Source: Spodoptera frugiperda (lineage: Eukaryota > Arthropoda > Insecta > Lepidoptera > Noctuidae). Taken from it: a stretch of 64,000 nt of DNA. The stretch lies in the NCBI RefSeq assembly GCF_023101765.2, contig NC_064229.1, positions 11,473,134 to 11,537,133 of the forward strand, written 5' to 3'. Shown piece after piece: positions 36,268 through 46,365 of this stretch; position 1 is the first letter of the stretch; each line of letters begins with the position of its first letter. The position numbers and the translations under genes are program-made. Below the pieces are notes generated by a model that saw only the letters and a list, made by a program, of their open reading frames with translations, did not search any database and had not been told where the DNA came from.

Positions 36268-36621
36268 AGTTATAAATAAATAATAAATTTATTTCGTTAA
36301 CATCTTAAACTTACACAAAATATAAGCATTACATAGAGGCCTCCTTTTAAGTAAAATAAATACCTGTGCTAGGAGGCCCCGCCCTTCTAGAATTACAAAC
36401 AATTTTAGTGTTGAAGTGCGTATGTTCACAAAATAAATTTAACCCAAATCTAGGAAAATAAATGAAACTTAAATTTAGGAAGACAAATTATACTAAATGT
36501 GTTTGTGTGGGTGAGTGAGTATGTGTGTATATGTAAGTGAGTGTATGTGTGAGTGAGTGTATGTGTGTTTGAACGGTGTGAGTGCACTTATGTATGTACG
36601 CGTGATCAAGAGTATGTTGTC

Positions 36622-37212
36622 TCATTTTATGTACTTTTTAAAAGATTTTCGATATCGCCATAACTCTTGGATTTTAGCCAATCTATTACACTTTTTTTTG
36701 CATTCACGATAACGCATCGGATAAATATTAAGTGTTTTGTTTAGTTTGTTATAGATGCTAGCAGATTGCCTGGTAAATTGCCTTTTTGCATATGAGGTTT
36801 TAACCAGCACTTCCGGTGCAACAATATAGTGTCTCCGTTTTTTATTGTGACTCGGATCATAGGGAAGGGTTTTGTGTAATTTTAAAACAGCATGGAGTAT
36901 GTACAATTTTCGAACTGTAAGAAGACCACTAAGTGAGTAAAGGTCTTCAGTAGGGTATCTGTACTGTTTGAAATACATCACTTTCAATAGAGACCTTTGC
37001 GCCCTTTCCAGTTCCAAAAATTTGGTCTTAATAGCTCCGCCCCATACCGGTATACAATATACTAAGACGGACTGAGCCAATGAGATGTATATCTGATTCA
37101 AAAGGAGTTTTGATGTAACATATCTTAGAGTTCTAAAAATCCAAATGAGTTTCCTAGTTCTAGACATCACCATATCAGCGTGTAAGTGCCAAGACAATCG
37201 TTGGTCCAACAT
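36622..37212 (-). pseudogene. C-terminal part of the same ORF after a frameshift
   Basis: This frame begins with LDQRLSWHLHADM, the natural continuation of the RT thumb region, and runs through YCIPVWGGAIK and LERAQRSLLKVMY to a stop at 36622. It has no RNase H and no zinc knuckle. It is not an independent gene. Confidence 0.8.
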
Positions 37213-39581
37213 AACTCTAGATATTTTATGTGACTTACTTTTCCTATTTTAGTGCATGAACAGTTATTGTGGGAAGGATTATTACAGCTATGTATTCTAA
37301 GGTTATGATTTGGTTCTGGTTGGCTATTATTGTAGTTAGTGAATGCTATATACTTAGTTTTAGAGATGTTAAGTGTTAGTAGAAAATAATTTAACCATTT
37401 CGAGACCCTCATTAGTCCTTTTTCCGAATACTCATGTACAGATTCCCATGAGTCACCAGTGAAAACAATAGCAGTGTCGTCCGCATAGGAAAAGACACGC
37501 CCATTGTCGAGCTTCATATTGCACAACTCATTAATGAAAATAAGGAAAAGCGTTGGCCCCAGAACACTGCCCTGCGGGACGCCGAAGCTAACATTTAATT
37601 CATCACTGACATGGTCTGCTAACTTCACACATTGGTACCTGTGCTGAAGATAGTCGTTTAGCAAAGCCAAAGGGACTCCTCTAATACCTATGTGTTCCAA
37701 ACTACGTACAAGGATAGGAACAGAGACGGTGTCAAAGGCCTTTTTTAGGTCTAAGAAAACAGTTAAACACTTTTTGCCCTTGTCCACGTTTCCAACAATA
37801 TGAGAAGTCAATCCCAAGACTGCATCCTCAGTGGATAATCCTTGCCTAAAACCACATTGACATTCAGATATTATATTATGTTTGTTCATATAATTTATCA
37901 GACGGGTGTTAATTAATCTTTCTATGATTTTTGAAATCGCATTCAGTACCGAGATGGGCCTATAGTTGCTCACATCGTCTCTGTCTCCACCCTTGTAGAC
38001 AGGTGTAATTATGGCTTGTTTTAGTGCGGGTGGAAAAATACCCTGGGCAAAACATAGGTTAGCAAGATGTGCGATTATTGGTACCACCTCGTCATGAGCA
38101 GATTTGAGAAAATTGGTTGGTATATTGTCCCAACCAGGTGCACTATCACTTTTAAGGCTCATCAATATAGCATGGACTTCCCGAGGATCAGTTTCTAAGA
38201 GCGCAAAGGATGAAATCTGTGAGTTCGTCAAGTAGGGAGTTTCACAATCTTGTGATAGATTGGTAGAGATGATGTCCTCAGCCAGAGACTTGCCAATGTT
38301 AGCGAAGTAATCATTGACGTGATTCACTGCCTCATGTGGAGTTTCTTTTATATTTAATAGATTCAAATTGGGGGTTATTAGCTGTTTCCGATGCGTGATG
38401 TTATTAATAGCTTTCCATATTTTTTTACTATCATTTTTAGCTTTATCTATCTGTTCTTTGTCATATTTTCTTTTAAGTTTTTTGATAAGATTGTTACAAT
38501 GATTACAATATCTTCTATATGTTATTTTCAGGATATCGTTATTTGAATCTAGGCGTAGTTTTCTCTGCATATCGTTTCTGTTCCGAATACACCGCAAGAT
38601 CCCCACAGATATCCATGGTTTAATTATGCGTTTATTTCGTGGGATTACAGTTGTTATGGTATTTTGTTGTAGACAATATCTAAGTTTTCCAATTAAGAGT
38701 TCAGCAAGTGCAACAGGATCCTTTATAAAGTTTAGTTCACAAATATTACTTTCTTTTAAGGTCATTAACGCTTTCTCAAAGTCAACAATAGTTTTAGTTT
38801 TAGCGCAATTATGCGCCATTGTGACATTACATAACTTCATGAATATCATCGAGTGGTCCGTTACGGTAGTATCCAGAACAACAACAGAGGCAGCTTTTTT
38901 GTTTTTGTCCAGTTTCAAAATAAAATGATCCAAACTGTTATCACCTCTAGTTGGTAGTGAATGACCTGCCAATAAACCATGCATTGCCAGCATGTTTAAG
39001 TAGTTATGTCTATTTGTACGCTCGTGAGTCTGTTCATGAGTTTTATTTATAATATTTATATTAATATCGCCAGTGATTACAATATTTGCGCATGGCTTCA
39101 AGGATCTTAGGTGATCATTAAGGGAGGTTATAAAGTTGTCAGCATTGCTGTTTGATGGTGAGCGATATATACCTAAGATTGTAAGATCGGGCAGGCATAT
39201 TTGTAGACATGACGCTTGAGCCAATATTACCTCTTTTACCCTAACAATGTGCGTGTCCTTAACATAAGCTACTACGCCATCGCAGCGATTAATGTGATTA
39301 GTTGTGGAGAAGGACAGAAAATCTTGAATATGGGGGATGGATTTGTACTCGTCAAGCCTACATTCACTCAAGATTATTACGTCGGAATCAAACTTAAAGT
39401 TGGTTAAAGTAATTTGTAAGTCATTAAGGTTGCTATAGATGCTTCTGATATTTTGCGAGATAATAGTGAAGTCTGAATTTCGTACAGTGATGTTTTTTGA
39501 GAATTCCTCAATTTGGAGTCTACTAGATTTTGCCACAGCTATATCATCGATTTCTTGCATAATTTTGAGTGCATCATTCAT
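37167..39581 (-). CDS. Endonuclease-reverse transcriptase ORF of the non-LTR element
   Basis: It starts at ATG 39581 and is open for 804 codons. The AP-endonuclease domain shows ISQNIRS (41-47), LSECRL with the catalytic Glu (71-76), GDININ (171-176) and TDHSM (about 241-245). The reverse transcriptase shows APGWDNIP (481-488), NYRPISVLN (539-547), FLDLKKAFDTV (609-619), GVPQGSVLGP (667-676) and YADD (699-702). Just after SHIKYL the frame is lost; it resumes in the overlapping frame ending at 36622. A single frameshift near 37205 therefore separates the RT from its C-terminal region. The reading is otherwise clean, so this is a recent loss or a sequence error. Confidence 0.85.
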   Translation of the reverse strand: MNDALKIMQEIDDIAVAKSSRLQIEEFSKNITVRNSDFTIISQNIRSIYSNLNDLQITLTNFKFDSDVIILSECRLDEYKSIPHIQDFLSFSTTNHINRCDGVVAYVKDTHIVRVKEVILAQASCLQICLPDLTILGIYRSPSNSNADNFITSLNDHLRSLKPCANIVITGDININIINKTHEQTHERTNRHNYLNMLAMHGLLAGHSLPTRGDNSLDHFILKLDKNKKAASVVVLDTTVTDHSMIFMKLCNVTMAHNCAKTKTIVDFEKALMTLKESNICELNFIKDPVALAELLIGKLRYCLQQNTITTVIPRNKRIIKPWISVGILRCIRNRNDMQRKLRLDSNNDILKITYRRYCNHCNNLIKKLKRKYDKEQIDKAKNDSKKIWKAINNITHRKQLITPNLNLLNIKETPHEAVNHVNDYFANIGKSLAEDIISTNLSQDCETPYLTNSQISSFALLETDPREVHAILMSLKSDSAPGWDNIPTNFLKSAHDEVVPIIAHLANLCFAQGIFPPALKQAIITPVYKGGDRDDVSNYRPISVLNAISKIIERLINTRLINYMNKHNIISECQCGFRQGLSTEDAVLGLTSHIVGNVDKGKKCLTVFLDLKKAFDTVSVPILVRSLEHIGIRGVPLALLNDYLQHRYQCVKLADHVSDELNVSFGVPQGSVLGPTLFLIFINELCNMKLDNGRVFSYADDTAIVFTGDSWESVHEYSEKGLMRVSKWLNYFLLTLNISKTKYIAFTNYNNSQPEPNHNLRIHSCNNPSHNNCSCTKIGKVSHIKYLELCWTNDCLGTYTLIW

Positions 39582-40215
39582 TTAGAAAGATCGTTAAATA
39601 ATCTAGGGTTTAATAATATACACGTTATACAAGCATCAACCTTGTTGAGTATGAGAATCGAAACATTTTTTAGACCTATGCAACGGATTAAACATAAGTA
39701 ATATGGTGATAAGTTATTTGGTTTTTTAGTTATACGAGTTATTAAAGGAGAATGGCAGAATTCGTACAGCATACTTTTTTTGGTGTTCCCTGATAAAATT
39801 TGTACCACTTATTGAGGCAACTAAACCATTCATTTTTCTGTAAAAATAATATTTTTAGAAGCTGGGGTTTAGCAAATATATCAATTAAAAGATTTTAGTA
39901 ACGAAACGTAATATAATGAAACGAAACGTAAAAGACACGTTTAGTTAGTTGCCATTAATAAAATATCAGAAGGCTCGAAATGATAAATAAATATTTTGAA
40001 ATAGAAATAATAGTAAATATAATTAACCAATTACAGGTTATACCTTAGAATATATAATTAATGCATATATATGCATAGAATCTTTATATTTATAGGAATT
40101 ATTTTTGCCATCAATATTTTTTTCTTTTGTAATGGCAATCATTTATTGACAGGTTTGTAAAATCCTTAATCTTTCAAAGTCGTCCAGTTTTTTGCCGTTG
40201 TTTTGTTTTGGATTG
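39582..40215. other. AT-rich sequence between two LINEs
   Basis: It may include the 5' region of the minus-strand non-LTR element. No supported gene. An 8-bp word (ATGCATATATATGCAT type) near 40060-40076 is palindromic. Confidence 0.4.
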
Positions 40216-40390
40216 TAGTTTGTAACTTGTTATCGGATAGGACGGGACGTTTGACGTGCCGTGCGGTTTTGTTCGTTTTGAGGTTATCTTCCCGTAAATC
40301 CAATTATTCCCTTGTGTTTTTGTGTGGTGGTAGTTAATTTTAAGTTCGCTTAGGTGAGTGAATCTTGCCCTACTGTGGGCCACTGCGGCC

Positions 40391-41833
40391 ATGGATGGAG
40401 ACGAGCGCTTGAAGCCCCCTGATAAGGGGGGTGGTGAGTATGAATGTGTGATGGAGACTGAAGGTTCTCAGGCTTGTGCAACTGCACTACAAACATCTTC
40501 CCGGAAAAGGACTGCTGACAATGTGAATGCCGAGCCATTGTCCAAGCGTACTATTACTGACCCAGAGAGTGGTCTTGGTTCAGTATCCAACATCTACAAA
40601 CACCCATCTCTCGACACTAGTAATCGTAGATACAATGTCGAAGATTCTGGCCCGTTTATTGTACATGTGTCCCGCGTTGCTGACTCCCCAAATTCAGGTG
40701 TTAGTTTAAAACCTATAAGGTTAGGAGCGTTTCTGGTGGAGGGTGGTGTAGAAAGCGTTAAAAAAGATGGTATCAGAGCTGTTGGCCGTAATAGATTATC
40801 GGTTGAATTTAACTCCGCTAAGGCAGCTAACGAGTTTTTAGACCACAAATTATTGGATAGACACAGACTTAAAGCGGAGATACCTTCATACAATGTTTCC
40901 CGACTGGGTTTGGTTCGTGGCGTCCCAACAGAATGGACAATGGAGGAATTCGTAGGTGCCACAGACTATAAAGAAGGCTATGGTAAAATAGTCAAAGCGC
41001 GCAGACTCAATAGAAAAATAAAAAAAGACGATGGGTCATCTTCTTGGCTGCCCACACAGTCTGTGGTGCTGACATTTGAGGGCCAATCCCTCCCCAAAAA
41101 AGTCTTTGCATTTTACACCTCTTTGGTTGTGGAGGTATACCAACTCCCGACCATCCAATGCAGAAAATGCCTTAGATTCGGCCATGTACAGAGTGTTTGC
41201 CGATCAAATGCCCGTTGTTTCAAGTGTGGACAGTCACATTCAGGAGACAACTGTGATATTTCCCCTGACCGTGTCAGATGCCTCCTGTGTACAGGGAGAC
41301 ATCTAGCCACTGACCCATCCTGCCCTGAATTCGACAGACAAAAGCGCATCAAAAAAATAATGTCAGAACAGAGTATCTCGTACATGGAAGCCTCTGCACA
41401 GGAACCGTCTATAAGACGGGCCTACTCTGACGTTGCTAAAACCCTGTTTGCCCCATCTCCACCCCAACCTATACAGATCCCATCATCTCCCTACACAACT
41501 CCTAGTTCCACCCCTCAAAAGATGTCTTACCGCAAAACAGTCCAAATTCCCCGCCGTGAGAGGACTCCCCTTCCGGAGGGTTATGACCGTCGTGCTCATT
41601 ACGACCTAATTAGGGAACCGACACCATCTCTCCCTAATGGTTGTGGACTAAATAAAGCTCACACATTGCCCAATGAAAACTTACCAGAACTACTGGTAAT
41701 GCTCATCACAAATATCATCGCTAAATTTAGTGATGTGTTACCGTACGACGTTGCTCCTTTACTCGTAAGACTCTCTGAAATTGTATCAAATGGCCCCTCC
41801 GGGTTCAACCCGAATCCTACAATGGAATGCTAG
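40391..41833 (+). CDS. LINE ORF1, Gag-like nucleic-acid-binding protein, 480 aa
   Basis: It starts at ATG 40391 (MDGDERLKPPDKGGG). The middle (about 90-220) holds the RRM-like Gag region typical of jockey and I elements (FLVEGGVESVKK, VFAFYTSLVVEVY). It is followed by three CCHC-type knuckles at about 256-320: CRKCLRFGHVQSVC, CFKCGQSHSGDNC and CLLCTGRHLATDPSC. The C-terminus is Pro/Ser/Thr-rich, then Leu-rich. It binds the element RNA in related LINEs. It stops at 41831-41833, inside the start of ORF2. Confidence 0.92.
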   Translation: MDGDERLKPPDKGGGEYECVMETEGSQACATALQTSSRKRTADNVNAEPLSKRTITDPESGLGSVSNIYKHPSLDTSNRRYNVEDSGPFIVHVSRVADSPNSGVSLKPIRLGAFLVEGGVESVKKDGIRAVGRNRLSVEFNSAKAANEFLDHKLLDRHRLKAEIPSYNVSRLGLVRGVPTEWTMEEFVGATDYKEGYGKIVKARRLNRKIKKDDGSSSWLPTQSVVLTFEGQSLPKKVFAFYTSLVVEVYQLPTIQCRKCLRFGHVQSVCRSNARCFKCGQSHSGDNCDISPDRVRCLLCTGRHLATDPSCPEFDRQKRIKKIMSEQSISYMEASAQEPSIRRAYSDVAKTLFAPSPPQPIQIPSSPYTTPSSTPQKMSYRKTVQIPRRERTPLPEGYDRRAHYDLIREPTPSLPNGCGLNKAHTLPNENLPELLVMLITNIIAKFSDVLPYDVAPLLVRLSEIVSNGPSGFNPNPTMEC

Positions 41834-44800
41834 AAGTATTGTCCCTAAAAAACCCGACTTATTTAATTTGATTAATGCTCATTCTGTATCTGTTGCGGCC
41901 ATCTCGGAGACTTGGTTGAGACCTGGGACTCATTTTAGAGTCCCGGGGTTTGCCTGTCTGCGGGATGATCGTGACGATGGCAGGGCAGGATGTGCATTGT
42001 TAATTAGAAGAACTCTCCCGTTTTCCGTTATCCCACTCCCTCCTCTTTCCCAAGAAATCAATGCTGTAGCAGCTCGCATAGCCAATATTAATTATATTTC
42101 TGTCTATATCCCCGACCCTAAACTCACTTTAATCCCTGACCTTTCTACACTCTTGTTTTCAGTCCCTCCTCCACTTATTGTGTTAGGAGACTTCAACTCG
42201 CACCATAGTTCCTGGGGTTCATATTATACAGATTCTTTTTCCCCCTGGTTGATGGATCTCTTTAATGACATTAATGTCTGTGTCATAAATGATGGCTCTC
42301 CTACTCGTCGTGTATACCCTGGCCAAAACCCTAAATCTGCTGTCGATATTTCTGCTTGCTCTCCAGAACTTTCTTGTCTACTCAACTGGAATGTGTTATC
42401 CCACTCCTTTGGCAGCGATCACTTCCCTATTTTAATATCAAAGCCCTCTTCAGTAATCCCAATCCCTGCTCCTGATCCTCTCCTGAAACATAAAATACAA
42501 CAGGCTGATTGGGAAAAATTTTCTTTACATGTTAAATATAATTTAAATAATTCTAACCAAAACCCTCCTTCCCAAAATTACTTACATTTTCGCGATACAT
42601 TAATTGAAGCTGCCAACCTATTCATCCCCAGGAAAAAACCTTATCCTTCTAAACTTTCTTCTCCTCCTTGGTGGGATTCTGAATGCACTTCCGCAGTAAA
42701 AGAAAGAGAACGTGCTGAGGACACCTTTAATGTGTCTCTGAACCTCGATGATTTTCAAAATCTTCAAAAAATTTCTGCCCGTACCAAAAGGTTACTTTCC
42801 AAAAAGAAGAGGAGAGGATGGAAGGGATTTTGTGAGAGTTTATCCCCCAGAACTCCCCCATCACTTGTATGGAGAAATTTGAAACGGTTCAGAGGTTCGT
42901 TGAAGCCTGACTCTCTTCACTCTTATGATTCCTCGGTTTGGCTGGAGGACTTCGCAGATAGCCTAGCCATCCCTTATGTCCCTTGTGATTTCCCTCTTTC
43001 TATTCCCCCTTCTAATCTATCTTCCTTTGATGAAAGGTTTACTTTTGATGAGCTAAATACGGCACTCATGGGCTTGAGAGATACCTCTCCGGGTGAAGAT
43101 GGTATCCCATATAGTTTTATTACCAAATTAGATACTTCTAGTCTCAATTACCTTTTGGAAATAATAAATGACATTTTTATAACGGGAGAAATACCTGCAG
43201 ATTGGAAATGCCAAATCATTATCCCGGTTTTGAAACCAAATAAAGACCCAGAGAAAGCTAGCTCATATAGGCCGATTGCTCTTTCATCAACCTTGGGCAA
43301 AATTGTAGAACATCTCATTAAAAATCGCTTAGAATGGTTTTTGGAAAGTAATGGGTCTCTAGCGAAGAGTCAGTTTGGTTTTCGTAAAGGCAAAGGCACT
43401 ATGGATAGTCTGAATATTCTTACCACTGATATCCGCCTTGCTCTTTCCAAAAAAGAACACCTTGTGGGATGCTTTCTAGATGTTTCGGCTGCATATGACA
43501 GTGTCAATATTCCGGTGCTCAGAGCAAAAATGCTAGAGCTGAGTGTTCCAGTGAGAATCGTACACTATATATGTAATCTTCTTATGGGCAGAATTATTAA
43601 AATAAGAAACGGTGGCTTTCTCCTTCCGCCTAGAACTCTATGGCGAGGCATTCCGCAGGGGTCGGTATTGAGCCCTTTGCTATACAGCATTTACACCTAT
43701 GATCTTGAACAGGCGGTCCTTCCTTTTTGTAATATCCTACAATACGCAGATGATATTGCCTTATATACTTCCGCTAGTTGTATTGATACAGCAACATCCC
43801 ATATAAATGAAGCGCTGAGTTACTTGAGTGTCTGGTTGGATGAACATGGCCTCTCATTGTCCCCATCTAAAAGTACAGTTGTTGTGTTCTCCCGCTCAAG
43901 GGTCACTCCATTTGCCAACATTACATATGAAGGACATACTATCAGCAACGAACCCTCCGCAAAGTTTCTTGGAGTTTTCCTGGATTCCAAAATGACTGGT
44001 GTTCCTCACTTAAATTATATAGTCAACAAATGTGAAAAAGGCATTAATGTCCTCCGTGCTCTCTCTGGTGTTTGGTGGGGTTCCCATCCATATAATCAAA
44101 AATTGCAGTACAATGCACTTATTCGCAGCCGCATGGACTATGGCTCATTCATTTTGGAACCATGCAATAAAACAGCCTTAAAAAAATTTGATAACATACA
44201 GGCTAAGTGCATGCGTATTATCCTTGGTGCAATGAAATCCTCACCAAAAAACGCGTTGCAAGTGGAGTGCTTAGACCCTCCATTATCCCTTCGCAGACAA
44301 TATCTGTCTGACAGATTCATCTTTAAGGTCATGTCATGCTCATCACATCCACTTATTCCTCGTCTGGAGGGTCTATCTGAAGAGGTCTCAAATAATCAAT
44401 ATTGGCATCATAAGGAAACCCCCAAAATTATTAAGAGCTTTATAAAGGTTAGAGATCTTTCTGCACCTGTCTATAGTTGTAATGGCAATCCTTTATTTCA
44501 AACTGATTATTCTGCATTAGTATTTACCCCTAGGGTCATTTTGAGTTTTGGAGTTGGAAAAGATGACCCTGCAGCTAACCAAAATTTTATTAGACTCCTG
44601 TCTGATTGGCAAGACTGGATACCAATTTTCACTGATGCTTCCAAAGTATCCCCCAACGGTAACGTTGGAGCTGCCGTTTGGATTCCAAAATTCAACGTCA
44701 CTTTATGCTTTAAATGTCCTTCTCAGACATCCGTTTTCACCGGTGAAGCTATTGCCCTTTATGAAGCACTTCTATTCGCTGACACACATAATTTTTCCAA

Positions 44801-45485
44801 AACTATTATTTTTACAGACTGTAGAAGTTGCTTACAAAAAATTTGTAGTAACCAATTCAGAATGAAAATTAAGCTTCCTATTATTTTTAAAATTAAAGAA
44901 GTATTATTTAAATGCAGTCAAAAAGGTCTAGACATAACCCTTGCTTGGATCCCTGGTCACTCCGGTATCACAGGTAATGAAATGGTGGATTCTTGGGCTA
45001 AAGAGGCTACAATAAGCGGAACTGAAAATTACACTGAAGTGTTCCATACCGATTTGCTTTCTCTAGCCAACTCGCAGTTGAGAAATGACTGGCAGGATTT
45101 ATGGGACTCATCAAGACTCACTAAAGGACGTTACTATGGGGATATACAACCCTTGATACCACAGAAACCCTGGTTCTTCCGATTTCGACAAGGTTGCAAA
45201 CAAACCACATCCACTATATGTCGCCTTCGTCTGGGTCACGCATGCACGCCGGTCTTTCTTGCTAAAATCCGAGTACGTGATAGCTCTCTCTGTGAGTGCG
45301 GTTTGGACGATGGGACGGTAGATCATATCTTTTTCAACTGTCCTAAATTAGCATTCTCACTATACGACATTCTTCCTCAAAATATACCCCGACCTATCAA
45401 CTTTCAGTCTCTTCTCACTTATTCTCACTCCCCTTTTATAGTATATTTAATTAAGTATATCTCTTTCCACAGACTTAAGTTTTAA
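41790..45485 (+). CDS. LINE ORF2: endonuclease, reverse transcriptase, RNase H; 1231 aa
   Basis: The first ATG in frame is 41790, 44 bp before the ORF1 stop in another frame, so reinitiation or coupled translation is likely. The AP-endonuclease shows ILQWNARSI, ISETWL with the catalytic Glu, LGDFNSHH and GSDHFPIL. The RT shows SPGEDGIPYS, SSYRPIALSS, QFGFRKGKGTMD, GCFLDVSAAYDS, GIPQGSVLSPLL and YADD at about 652-655. RNase H shows IFTDAS (Asp about 949), a GEAIALYEAL Glu, FTDCRS and HSGITGNEMVD. A C-terminal CECG..DHIFFNC zinc motif closes it. There are no stops or shifts, and the motif residues expected for activity are present. Confidence 0.93.
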   Translation: MAPPGSTRILQWNARSIVPKKPDLFNLINAHSVSVAAISETWLRPGTHFRVPGFACLRDDRDDGRAGCALLIRRTLPFSVIPLPPLSQEINAVAARIANINYISVYIPDPKLTLIPDLSTLLFSVPPPLIVLGDFNSHHSSWGSYYTDSFSPWLMDLFNDINVCVINDGSPTRRVYPGQNPKSAVDISACSPELSCLLNWNVLSHSFGSDHFPILISKPSSVIPIPAPDPLLKHKIQQADWEKFSLHVKYNLNNSNQNPPSQNYLHFRDTLIEAANLFIPRKKPYPSKLSSPPWWDSECTSAVKERERAEDTFNVSLNLDDFQNLQKISARTKRLLSKKKRRGWKGFCESLSPRTPPSLVWRNLKRFRGSLKPDSLHSYDSSVWLEDFADSLAIPYVPCDFPLSIPPSNLSSFDERFTFDELNTALMGLRDTSPGEDGIPYSFITKLDTSSLNYLLEIINDIFITGEIPADWKCQIIIPVLKPNKDPEKASSYRPIALSSTLGKIVEHLIKNRLEWFLESNGSLAKSQFGFRKGKGTMDSLNILTTDIRLALSKKEHLVGCFLDVSAAYDSVNIPVLRAKMLELSVPVRIVHYICNLLMGRIIKIRNGGFLLPPRTLWRGIPQGSVLSPLLYSIYTYDLEQAVLPFCNILQYADDIALYTSASCIDTATSHINEALSYLSVWLDEHGLSLSPSKSTVVVFSRSRVTPFANITYEGHTISNEPSAKFLGVFLDSKMTGVPHLNYIVNKCEKGINVLRALSGVWWGSHPYNQKLQYNALIRSRMDYGSFILEPCNKTALKKFDNIQAKCMRIILGAMKSSPKNALQVECLDPPLSLRRQYLSDRFIFKVMSCSSHPLIPRLEGLSEEVSNNQYWHHKETPKIIKSFIKVRDLSAPVYSCNGNPLFQTDYSALVFTPRVILSFGVGKDDPAANQNFIRLLSDWQDWIPIFTDASKVSPNGNVGAAVWIPKFNVTLCFKCPSQTSVFTGEAIALYEALLFADTHNFSKTIIFTDCRSCLQKICSNQFRMKIKLPIIFKIKEVLFKCSQKGLDITLAWIPGHSGITGNEMVDSWAKEATISGTENYTEVFHTDLLSLANSQLRNDWQDLWDSSRLTKGRYYGDIQPLIPQKPWFFRFRQGCKQTTSTICRLRLGHACTPVFLAKIRVRDSSLCECGLDDGTVDHIFFNCPKLAFSLYDILPQNIPRPINFQSLLTYSHSPFIVYLIKYISFHRLKF

Positions 45486-45825
45486 AATGTTATAGTTTTA
45501 CCCCTTTTTTTTATTATATATAGGCAGGTAGTCGATTATTTTCTTTCTTCCTACTAATATTTTCCTTGTCCCACTAATAAAAACTTGTATCTATATTTTT
45601 GTATGATATTGTAACTGTCTTGTGATGTCTGTGTCGTCATTTAATGTTATTTGTTCTAGGTTTCCTGGATCAAACTCCTGTTTCCCCTCGAATTGCACCG
45701 AACATTTTCCAAATGTGCTACTTTGAACAAAACGTCGTAGTTGGCCAAATACGTCTCACACAACAGAGATGTGAATGCCATTAATTTAAATAAAAAAAAA
45801 AAAAAAAAAAAATAGTTTGTAACTT

Positions 45826-46365
45826 CATCTCAACAATTTAGCAATTATCTGGCCATTTCTACGTTGAGTTGAGCAACTGCTTCTCCGTTCTCTATCTGTT
45901 GATACTACTTTAGCGAAAGGACGCTTTATTAATTGTGTGTGTGTACGTGTTTTATTGAAAATGACGAGTTTGCAATGCATCAATTCTATGTTCGCTTGTC
46001 CCGAAGAAGAAGACACGCTTTATCCAATGACGGTGAAGATATCGTCAACACTATTCGTCTGTAGACATATCTTAGAGATGTAAGTAGTTTCCACATAACA
46101 TTGTGTGTACGAATGGGCCATAGTTACGAACTTCAATAACTTTTACGTGTGATATCACATTAAATAAACACATAAGTAATCGGTAACATGTATTATTTAC
46201 TTGCCTTACTTGGTTTGCATAACACTGTTATAATTTATTAGTACCTATTATTTTGTTTAATGGTGAGCCATACTCAAAATCATTTAATTATTTCTAGATT
46301 ACACCAGATGACCATGTTTACCATGAATGCTAGCAGCTAGCTAGTCATTCATGTTCTTCTGATAA
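45826..46365. other. Unannotated sequence right of the LINE
   Basis: No supported ORF. It continues the sequence that was present before the LINE inserted at the duplicated TAGTTTGTAACTT site. Confidence 0.4.

Larger units (their letters stand above)
36290..39581 (-). mobile_element. Non-LTR retrotransposon (CR1/jockey-group), frameshifted
   Basis: It reads on the minus strand, from the ORF start at 39581 to an AT-rich 3' end near 36290. The 3' UTR includes a GT-rich microsatellite stretch at about 36500-36570. The coding part is described next. No 5' ORF1 and no convincing target duplication were found, so the 5' limit is uncertain. Confidence 0.75.
40216..45825 (+). mobile_element. Full-length I-type LINE with 13-bp target duplication
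   Basis: TAGTTTGTAACTT occurs at 40216-40228 and again at 45813-45825, directly flanking an element of about 5.6 kb (40229-45812) that ends in an A run of about 20. It has a short GC-rich 5' UTR (GGATAGGACGGGACGTTTGA), two open ORFs overlapping by 44 bp, and a 3' UTR of about 300 bp. The perfect duplication, the intact ORFs and the poly(A) mark a recent, full-length insertion. ORF1 with three CCHC knuckles, and ORF2 with endonuclease, RT and RNase H, place it in the I/jockey group, closest in layout to I elements. Confidence 0.93.
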
